A stretch of 16,079 bases of DNA from the NCBI GenBank assembly GCA_023398615.1, contig JAEWSD010000180.1, forward strand, positions 1 to 16,079, in the 5' to 3' direction. A program made the translations under genes and the position numbers. This DNA comes from Bacillota bacterium (GTDB lineage Bacteria > Bacillota > Clostridia > Lachnospirales > Lachnospiraceae). Position 1 is the first letter of the stretch. Every line of letters starts with the position of its first letter. The notes under the pieces are model-generated. The model was not told the DNA's origin. It searched no databases and worked only from the letters and a program-made list of their open reading frames with translations. Shown one piece after another: positions 1 through 5,570 of the stretch.

Positions 1-11
1 GGAGCAAAACT

Positions 12-2384
12 ATGAAATTCAGTAACGGATGTTGGCTGCAAAAGCCCGGAACAGAGAGCTTTAATCCGGTTGAGGTATATGAAGCAAAAAGGAACAGGAA
101 CAGTATCAGTTTCTGTATGCCGACACACAGGATACGGCACAGGGGCGATACGCTCGGAGGAGTGAACCTGACGGTAAAGGTATCCGCACCGATGCCGGAA
201 GTGCTTCGTGTCCGGGTGTACCATTATATCGGGGCGGTGGATCACGGTCCTTGTTTTGAGCTTAATGAGGATACGGATACCGTGCTTGGGATCGAGGAAA
301 CCGACAGCCTTTACAGGATTTCAAACGGTACCTTAAATCTTTCGGTAGACAAGGAGAATGCCGCTATTTTGTTCAGCCGGGACAGTTACAGGCTGACAAC
401 CGGCAGGCCGGGGTATGTGAAAACGAATTTTACGGGACTTGCCTATGAGGCGGATAACAGGGATGCTTACATGAGAGAACAGCTCAGTCTATCCGTAGGG
501 GAGCTCATTTATGGTCTCGGCGAACGTTTTACTCCATTTGTAAAGAACGGCCAGACCGTTGATATATGGAATGAGGACGGCGGTACATCGACGGAACAGT
601 CCTATAAGAATATTCCCTTTTATCTGTCGAACAGAGGCTATGGGGTATTCGTAAACCATCCGGAAAGGGTATCCTTCGAGGTAAGCACGGAGATGGTCAA
701 AAAGGTTGCATTCTCAGTTCAGGGAGAGATGCTGGATTATTATATCATTAACGGACCGGATATGAAATCGGTTATCGCAAGATATACGGATTTAACCGGC
801 AAGCCGGCTCTTCCCGCCCCCTGGACATTCGGATTATGGCTGTCCACCTCTTTTACCACAAGCTATGATGAATCAACCGTGACCGAATTTGTTGACGGAA
901 TGGCTGAAAGAGGGATACCCTTAAGTGTGTTCCATTTCGATTGTTTCTGGATGAAGGGCTTTCACTGGTGCGATTTAACCTGGGACAGTGAGGTGTTCCC
1001 GGACCCTGCCGGTATGATAAGACGCCTGAAAGGGAAGGGCTTAAAGATATGTGTTTGGATTAATTCCTATATTGCACAGGAATCCGTGCTGTTTGAGGAG
1101 GGTATGCAGAATGGATATTTTCTAAAGAGAAAGAACGGAGACGTGTGGCAATGGGATATGTGGCAGCCCGGGATGGCTTTGGTTGACTTTACCAACCCCG
1201 CTGCCTGTGAATGGTATACATCGAAATTAGAGACGTTGCTGGACATGGGTGTCGACTGTTTCAAGACGGATTTCGGCGAGAGGATTCCTGTCGAAGATGT
1301 AGTTTATTACAATGGTTCGAACCCGGTAAAGATGCATAACTATTATACCTATCTGTACAATAAAACCGTATTCCGGCTGCTTGAGAGGAAACGCGGAACA
1401 GGCAACGCGGTGCTGTTTGCGCGAAGTGCAACCGTCGGCGGCCAGAAATTCCCCGTTCATTGGGGCGGAGACTGCTGGTCCGATTATGAGTCCATGTCGG
1501 AAAGCCTAAGGGGAGGATTATCCCTAACAATGTCGGGATTTGGTTTCTGGAGCCATGACATCGGCGGTTTTGAGGATACCTCGACTCCTGATGTGTACAA
1601 GCGCTGGGTGGCGTTTGGCTTGATGTCTTCACATTCCAGGCTGCATGGAAGTTCATCCTACCGCGTACCCTGGGCATATGATGAGGAAGCGGTCGATGTA
1701 GTCCGGTTCTTTTCAAGATTGAAGGCATCCCTGATGCCATACCTGTACCGGAACGCGATAGAAACGCACAGGAGCGGTATTCCGGTTATGAGGAGCATGG
1801 TTCTGGAGTTTCAGGAGGATCCTACCTGCCGGTACCTTGACAGACAGTATATGTTCGGTGACAGCCTGCTGGTAGCGCCGATATTTAATGAGGAAGGCAC
1901 GGCAGAATACTATTTGCCGGAAGGGAACTGGACAAATTTCCTGACCGGTGAGCAGGTTGCCGGAGGCAGATGGATCAGGGAGCATCATGATTATCTCAGC
2001 CTGCCGTGCCTGGTGAAAGAGAATTCCATTATTGCGGTAGGCGCGGTTGATACCGGTACGGAATATGACTACGTTAAGGATGTTACATTAAAGGTATTCA
2101 GTCTGGCAGAGGGGGAAACAGCAAAGACAGAGGTTTATAATACAAATGCCGTTAAGGAGCTTGCCGTATCCGTATGCCGGAAAGGCAGCAGAATCATTAT
2201 AAAGTCCGAAAGGACAGGTGAACTAAAGCCCTACCGGATATATCTTCATGGCATCCGGAATATTGCCTTTGCAGACGGTGCGGAAATTGAAACAGACGGA
2301 ACGGGAACCTTTATCATACCGGACTCCGGAACGGGTTCAACGGCCGGGACAATCCTTTGCGAATTGAAGCAGCCGGAAAGTTAA
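12..2384 (+). CDS. yicI: Alpha-xylosidase, glycoside hydrolase family 31 (YicI/XylS type)
   Basis: This 790-aa protein hydrolyses non-reducing-end alpha-linked xylose, as in isoprimeverose and xyloglucan oligosaccharides, by the retaining GH31 mechanism. The N-terminal beta-sandwich covers about residues 1-265 and includes YGLGERFT (167-174) and the NGQTVDIWNEDGGTSTEQ stretch typical of YicI. The TIM barrel follows from about 270. KTDFGERIP carries the nucleophile D420. HWGGDC carries the acid/base D487. FWSHDIGGF and SSHSRLHGSSSYRVPWAYD complete the YicI-like signature. The beta-rich C-terminal domains end at 790, close to the 772 aa of E. coli YicI as I remember it. No signal peptide is seen, so the enzyme is probably cytoplasmic and acts on imported oligosaccharides. 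A GGAG site at positions 1-4 supports the ATG at 12. Anything upstream, such as a sugar transporter, lies outside the window. The family call is very secure. Strict xylosidase rather than glucosidase specificity is inferred from the YicI-like motifs. Confidence 0.95.
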   Translation: MKFSNGCWLQKPGTESFNPVEVYEAKRNRNSISFCMPTHRIRHRGDTLGGVNLTVKVSAPMPEVLRVRVYHYIGAVDHGPCFELNEDTDTVLGIEETDSLYRISNGTLNLSVDKENAAILFSRDSYRLTTGRPGYVKTNFTGLAYEADNRDAYMREQLSLSVGELIYGLGERFTPFVKNGQTVDIWNEDGGTSTEQSYKNIPFYLSNRGYGVFVNHPERVSFEVSTEMVKKVAFSVQGEMLDYYIINGPDMKSVIARYTDLTGKPALPAPWTFGLWLSTSFTTSYDESTVTEFVDGMAERGIPLSVFHFDCFWMKGFHWCDLTWDSEVFPDPAGMIRRLKGKGLKICVWINSYIAQESVLFEEGMQNGYFLKRKNGDVWQWDMWQPGMALVDFTNPAACEWYTSKLETLLDMGVDCFKTDFGERIPVEDVVYYNGSNPVKMHNYYTYLYNKTVFRLLERKRGTGNAVLFARSATVGGQKFPVHWGGDCWSDYESMSESLRGGLSLTMSGFGFWSHDIGGFEDTSTPDVYKRWVAFGLMSSHSRLHGSSSYRVPWAYDEEAVDVVRFFSRLKASLMPYLYRNAIETHRSGIPVMRSMVLEFQEDPTCRYLDRQYMFGDSLLVAPIFNEEGTAEYYLPEGNWTNFLTGEQVAGGRWIREHHDYLSLPCLVKENSIIAVGAVDTGTEYDYVKDVTLKVFSLAEGETAKTEVYNTNAVKELAVSVCRKGSRIIIKSERTGELKPYRIYLHGIRNIAFADGAEIETDGTGTFIIPDSGTGSTAGTILCELKQPES

Positions 2385-2389
2385 AAGGC

Positions 2390-2418
2390 TTTCTTTTCCT
2401 GCGGTAAAGTGTTATAAT
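2390..2418 (+). promoter_or_regulatory. azlC: Candidate sigma-A promoter of azlCD
   Basis: A perfect TATAAT sits at 2413-2418. The hexamer 17 bp upstream (TTTCTT, 2390-2395) is a poor -35. Transcription from here would start near 2425 and give azlC a leader of about 200 nt that contains the hairpins described below. The promoter lies just after the alpha-xylosidase stop, so azlCD is probably its own unit. It is based only on the -10 match and spacing. Confidence 0.45.
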
Positions 2419-2442
2419 CATAGTAATTGGTTTCCGGATGTT

Positions 2443-2562
2443 ATGAGGGATTCAAAGAAGTTTATCAGGAACAGCTCGGACAAAGAAGACCGGTGCTGTT
2501 CAAGAGCAAATGCTCTAAAGCAAGTAGAGGAGCTGCTGTTTAAAAACTCATATTTAATATGA
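2443..2562 (+). other. Possible 39-codon leader ORF upstream of azlC
   Basis: An ATG at 2443 opens a 39-codon frame that stops at TGA 2560-2562. Its C-terminal half has several branched-chain codons (ALKQVEELLF, then SYLI). The stop falls in the loop of the hairpin at 2526-2597, so a ribosome finishing this frame would cover the hairpin's left arm. There is only a weak GGA four bases before the start. It could be a regulatory leader peptide for a branched-chain amino acid exporter, or a chance frame; I favour chance slightly. Confidence 0.2.
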
Positions 2563-2600
2563 AATTTGCCATAAGTATGAGTTTTGAAACAGCCTCTTTT
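2526..2600 (+). terminator. Long leader hairpin (attenuator/terminator-like) before azlC
   Basis: The left arm (2526-2552) pairs with the right arm (2576-2597): AGAGG, then CTGTTT, then AAAACTCATA are each complemented. There is one mismatch and a 5-nt AGCTG bulge on the left, so about 21 bp are paired around a 23-nt loop. TTTT follows at 2597-2600. The azlC ribosome binding site AAGGAG (2617-2622) is only 17 nt further on. The hairpin could be the terminator of the preceding unit, a conditional attenuator for azlCD, or the relic of a small inverted-repeat element. It is AT-rich, so its strength as an intrinsic terminator is uncertain. Confidence 0.6.
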
Positions 2601-2627
2601 CTTGCGGTCATTTATTAAGGAGCTGTT

Positions 2628-3365
2628 ATGGATACTTATTGCGGGAAAAGAAAAGATTTTATTTACGGCTTGAAGCGAGGGCTGCCGATAGCGCTGGGTT
2701 ATGTACCTGTTTCCTTTACCTTTGGGCTTATGGCTGTTACCGGCGGACTGCCGGTATGGCTGGCAATATTCATATCGGTAACCAATTTAACATCGGCGGG
2801 ACAGTTCGCCGGAACCAGCCTGATCCTTGGCGGAGCCGGTTACCTGGAGGTTACGCTGACGACATTTATCATTAACATTCGCTACATGCTGATGTCTTTA
2901 TCCATATCCCAGAAGATTGAGACAAAGATCCCTTTATATCAGAGGCTGATCTTCGCATATGCGATAACGGATGAAACCTTTTCGGTTGCATCCATGGAGC
3001 AGGGCCGGCTGTCGTTTGCCTATCTGCTTGGGCTGATCACCGGACCGGTCATCGGATGGACGACGGGGACGGCAATGGGCGCGGCCATATGCTCAAGCCT
3101 CCCGGAAAGCCTCGGGAATGCAATGGGTATTGCGTTATATGGTATGTTTATTGCGATTATTGTGCCTCCGGCCAGGAAATCAAAAGCCGTGCTGGTAATT
3201 GTTATAATTTCGGTGGTCATCGTGTGCCTGTTAAAATACCTGCCTTTATTCCAGAGCATATCTTCCGGTTTCCGAATTATTATTGCCACCATCCTGGGGG
3301 CAGGGATCGGGGCTTTGCTATTCCCGGCAGAAGACGAAGAAGAGGAGAGGTTTAGTCATGGGTAA
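2628..3365 (+). CDS. azlC: AzlC family branched-chain amino acid permease, large subunit
   Basis: This 245-aa polytopic membrane protein is the large subunit of the two-component AzlCD system, which exports branched-chain amino acids or their analogues (azaleucine resistance in Bacillus). Hallmarks are GLKRGLPIALGYVPVSFTFG near the N-terminus, SAGQFAG, and the FIINIRYMLMSLS motif after the second hydrophobic stretch. Five or six hydrophobic segments and a short acidic C-terminal tail (PAEDEEEERF) follow. Length is normal for the family. A strong AAGGAG at 2617-2622, 5 nt before the ATG, fixes the start. Its last 8 bp overlap azlD, as expected for two subunits translated together. Family assignment is confident; the exact substrate is inferred. 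Confidence 0.93.
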   Translation: MDTYCGKRKDFIYGLKRGLPIALGYVPVSFTFGLMAVTGGLPVWLAIFISVTNLTSAGQFAGTSLILGGAGYLEVTLTTFIINIRYMLMSLSISQKIETKIPLYQRLIFAYAITDETFSVASMEQGRLSFAYLLGLITGPVIGWTTGTAMGAAICSSLPESLGNAMGIALYGMFIAIIVPPARKSKAVLVIVIISVVIVCLLKYLPLFQSISSGFRIIIATILGAGIGALLFPAEDEEEERFSHG

Positions 3366-3660
3366 AGAAGTCACGGCTGTTTTGTTAATGGCTCTGGTCA
3401 CCTATATTCCGCGTGCTCTCCCGGTATCCTTATTCCGAAGGGAAATTAAATCCGTTTATATCAAATCATTCCTTCGGTATGTCCCGTATGCCGTATTGGG
3501 AGCACTGACCTTCCCCGAGATCTTTTATTCCACCGGCAATACCTTTACGGCAGTCATGGGTACCCTTGCCGCCCTGTTTCTGGCATACAGGGGAAAAAGC
3601 CTGGTAGTAGTGGCGATTGCAGCAATCGTAACGGTGTATTTATGCGGGATGATAGGTTAA
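3358..3660 (+). CDS. azlD: AzlD family branched-chain amino acid permease, small subunit
   Basis: This 100-aa hydrophobic protein is the partner of AzlC. The family signature TYIPRALPVSLF lies near the N-terminus, followed by FLRYVPYAVLGALTFPEIF and two further hydrophobic helices. The open frame extends upstream of 3358, but GAGGAGAGG at 3341-3349 lies 8 nt before the ATG at 3358. That start gives a normal-length AzlD. It overlaps the end of azlC by 8 bp, so translation is probably coupled. The gene converges on the prsA-like gene with a shared terminator in the 40-bp gap. Confidence 0.92.
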   Translation: MGKEVTAVLLMALVTYIPRALPVSLFRREIKSVYIKSFLRYVPYAVLGALTFPEIFYSTGNTFTAVMGTLAALFLAYRGKSLVVVAIAAIVTVYLCGMIG

Positions 3661-3664
3661 AAAG

Positions 3665-3696
3665 AAAGACGGAGTTTTTATAACGGCTCCGTCTTT
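3665..3696. terminator. Bidirectional intrinsic terminator between azlD and prsA
   Basis: AAAGACGGAG (3665-3674) pairs perfectly with CTCCGTCTTT (3687-3696) around a 12-nt loop. On the plus strand a T-rich run follows the stem, and on the minus strand CTTTTT follows. The hairpin lies exactly between the convergent stop codons at 3660 and 3701, so it can end both transcripts. Confidence 0.88.
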
Positions 3697-3700
3697 GTTG

Positions 3701-4840
3701 TTATTTTGATTCTGTGGTGTTGGAATCGGAAGTATCTGAACCGGTATTGCCGGAATCCTTTGTACCGGAACTGCCCGTATTGCTGCTATCGGAAGTTTTC
3801 GCTATGGTTGTTTCTCCCATAACAATGGTATCCCAAACCTTATCGTTTACCGTAATGTTATAATCCTTCTTGATTTTTTCAAATTCTGTTGTAAATTTAT
3901 CGGTTTCGGCCTTTGTAATCGCATCTGTGACGGCACTGTCGTAACGGTCGGTTGCTTCATTATCAACCATTTTAATAATGTAGTAGCCGTAATCTGTTTG
4001 CACCGGGCTGCTGGTGAATTCACCTTTCCCCAAAGCCGCTGCGGCATCCTGATAAGGCTTTTCCGTAGTACTGTCACCGGATACGAAATCTCTCGTATTG
4101 GTAGTCAGTGTTTCGTCATTTTTTATAATTTCAGAAAATTCTTTACCGGCTTTTACCTCTTTCAATGCCGCATTAATGGAATTCTTGGCTGTCGTTTTTT
4201 CTTCATCGGACAACTGAACTACATTGTAGCTTTCATCATATTTAGCGGTGGGAACAAACAGGTATTCGGTCTTGTATTCTTTATAATCATCCTTATTTAC
4301 GGTGTCTTTTATGGCCTGGTCGTCAATGTCAAAGGTGTCTACTAATTTGTTATAGTACTTTTCTCCGACCACAACCTTCTCGTTTACTTTTAGTAAAGAT
4401 TCTTTGGTAAAGCCTGTTGTTTTCAGCTGTTCGTCAGTAAGTGCGGCCAGCATTTGGTCAACCTTGGTCTGGTTCGCGGTTTGTTCCTCATCAGTCAGTT
4501 TTAAGCCGTCGGCAAGAGCTTTTTCGTAGAGAATTTCGTACATTACTAAGGTATCAATAACGTATTGCTTTGTCTTCTCGCGCATGGTTATGCCGTCCTG
4601 CTCAATATCCCAATAGCTTGTACCGTAATATTGGCGGTAGCTCTGATCGTAATAAGCCCCGGCGGCTTCCACATTGTAGATGTAAAACATTGCTTCGTTC
4701 AGATAAATGTCATGATCACCTACGGTTAATATAATGGTTTTTGCCGGGTCTGCTTTTTTACTGCAGCCTGTTGTAAAGGTCAGTCCGATTGCCATGATTA
4801 ATGCCAATAAGAGAGACACTGCCTTTCTTGATTTCTTCAC
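3701..4840 (-). CDS. prsA: PrsA-like peptidylprolyl isomerase/foldase lipoprotein
   Basis: This 379-aa extracytoplasmic foldase-type lipoprotein has a basic N-terminus, a hydrophobic core and the lipobox TTGC with C26 as the lipidated residue. An alpha-helical SurA_N-like region spans about 36-185. A parvulin-like rotamase domain follows at about 187-295, with recognisable GKEF, ALGKGEFTSSPVQTDYGYY and IIKMVD elements. The C-terminus (about 349-379) is a Ser/Thr/Gly/Asp low-complexity tail. Positions usually occupied by parvulin active-site histidines appear to be Y193 and Y287, so isomerase activity may be lost while chaperone function remains. Translation starts at GTG (4838-4840) with GGAGG 7 nt upstream. 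The gene has its own promoter and converges on azlD. Family call is strong; whether it is a true PrsA orthologue or a paralogue is open. Confidence 0.87.
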   Translation of the reverse strand: MKKSRKAVSLLLALIMAIGLTFTTGCSKKADPAKTIILTVGDHDIYLNEAMFYIYNVEAAGAYYDQSYRQYYGTSYWDIEQDGITMREKTKQYVIDTLVMYEILYEKALADGLKLTDEEQTANQTKVDQMLAALTDEQLKTTGFTKESLLKVNEKVVVGEKYYNKLVDTFDIDDQAIKDTVNKDDYKEYKTEYLFVPTAKYDESYNVVQLSDEEKTTAKNSINAALKEVKAGKEFSEIIKNDETLTTNTRDFVSGDSTTEKPYQDAAAALGKGEFTSSPVQTDYGYYIIKMVDNEATDRYDSAVTDAITKAETDKFTTEFEKIKKDYNITVNDKVWDTIVMGETTIAKTSDSSNTGSSGTKDSGNTGSDTSDSNTTESK

Positions 4841-4898
4841 TTCGATTCCTCCGTTTAGTTTCGTTCTTCATAAATTATCATACTCACACGTATTTACT

Positions 4899-4926
4899 AT
4901 TTTAAACTATTTTCACTATAAGTCAA
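4899..4926 (-). promoter_or_regulatory. Sigma-A promoter of the prsA-like gene
   Basis: Read on the minus strand, TTGACT (4921-4926) and TAAAAT (4899-4904) are separated by 16 bp. Each hexamer has five of six consensus bases. The expected start near 4892 would give a leader of about 50 nt before the GGAGG/GTG start. The surroundings are AT-rich, as for a strong promoter. Confidence 0.7.
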
Positions 4927-4970
4927 TACGAAAGCAGAAGGAATTATTTTTGCTATACGATTCTAGAGAC

Positions 4971-5267
4971 GGTTAGTGGAAGGATAGCGGTCGGCAGGAA
5001 GCTGTTTCGATAAGCAGAATGCAGGATTACTGGCACTTCTAAGGTATCTCGCTCACTTGAACCAATCAGAACGCGCAAAAACTCCTCGCGAAATACAGAG
5101 AAAACCTACACAGTAGCTTCTCTCTGTATTTCGTTCGTCACACATTTGCGCTCGTGCGAATTGTCGCACGTCTGATTTGACCATTCACTCGATACCTAAG
5201 AATTGCACGTAACCTGCAAATGCTTATCGAAACAGCTTCTTTGCCGACCGCTATCCTTCTACCAACC
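4971..5267. repeat. 297-nt long inverted repeat; candidate structured RNA or MITE-like element
   Basis: The segment folds on itself almost end to end. GGTT/AACC close the ends. The 18-nt arm 4979-4996 pairs perfectly with 5242-5259, and 4999-5016 pairs perfectly with 5221-5238. TGCAGG (5020-5025) pairs with 5213-5218. TTCTAAGGTAT (5038-5048) pairs with the ATACCTAAGAA around 5192-5202 with one mismatch. AATCAGA (5064-5070) pairs with 5171-5177, and GCGCAAA (5073-5079) with 5145-5151. The apical 13-bp stem 5089-5101/5121-5133 closes a 19-nt loop. Only the right arm carries a side hairpin, CGTGCGA (5153-5159) with TCGCACG (5164-5170), which makes a three-way junction. No transposase or credible ORF is present and no target duplication is obvious. 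It could be a dispersed MITE or a structured non-coding RNA; I recognise no known RNA family. Confidence 0.85.
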
Positions 5268-5296
5268 TGTTCCCCATTTCTACTGTTGTAAAAAAT

Positions 5297-5345
5297 GGAG
5301 ATATGTGTAAATGTGCTATATTTACATGCCATATCCCTTTAATTT
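5297..5345. terminator. Terminator-like hairpin after the long inverted repeat
   Basis: GGAGATATG (5297-5305) pairs with CATATCCC (5330-5337) with one mismatch, and TGTAAAT (5306-5312) pairs with ATTTACA (5320-5326). A TGC bulge lies on the right and the loop is 7 nt. On the plus strand TTTAATTTTAT follows; on the minus strand ATTTTTTACAAC follows. It could therefore terminate transcripts in both directions. On the plus strand it would end any transcript covering the long hairpin, 30 nt upstream. Confidence 0.6.
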
Positions 5346-5502
5346 TATAATAATTTATGGCGATTTATTTTTAACCTGTGATTTTACTCGCTCTGATGAC
5401 AGCAAAAGTAATTTAAAGTTCAAAAAATACTTTGCCTGGAACTCACTTATTCTGCACATTTACAAAATAAAATAATCAATTTTCTTTTTTGCGTGCCTGT
5501 GA
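5346..5502. other. AT-rich intergenic spacer upstream of the alpha-galactosidase
   Basis: This stretch completes the 730-bp non-coding region between prsA and the GH36 gene. I see no ORF with a ribosome binding site, no clear catabolite-repression (cre) site and no strong dyad. The only weak pairing is CAAAAGTA with TACTTTG around 5402-5434. Regulatory sites may be present but cannot be named from the sequence. Confidence 0.4.
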
Positions 5503-5508
5503 TACAAT
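5480..5508 (+). promoter_or_regulatory. Candidate promoter of the GH36 gene
   Basis: TACAAT (5503-5508) matches the -10 consensus at five of six bases. A T-rich weak -35 (TTTTCT, 5480-5485) lies 17 bp upstream. The implied start near 5515 leaves a leader of about 55 nt before the ATG at 5571. The weak -35 suggests activator dependence, which is common for sugar-utilisation genes, but that is inference. Confidence 0.45.
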
Positions 5509-5570
5509 GCAATTAAAGTAACGGCAAATTCATGATAGCATGGTGGAAGATCAGCAATAGGAGAAGAATT

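Noticed and set aside
1261..1740. 159-codon minus-strand ORF inside the alpha-xylosidase gene
   Set aside because: Fully contained in a strongly supported gene, with low-complexity His/Arg/Ser-rich translation and no start signals. It is a codon-bias shadow.
3998..4345. 115-codon plus-strand ORF opposite the prsA-like gene
   Set aside because: Antisense to a well-supported lipoprotein gene, with no ribosome binding site or recognisable domain.
5138..5332. 64-codon minus-strand ORF across the long hairpin
   Set aside because: It runs through the right arm and the second hairpin, has no ribosome binding site, and its sequence is dictated by the inverted repeat.
5532..5570. Upstream ATG start for the alpha-galactosidase
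   Set aside because: No Shine-Dalgarno before it, and the 13 extra residues do not fit the family N-terminus. The ATG at 5571 has AGGAG.
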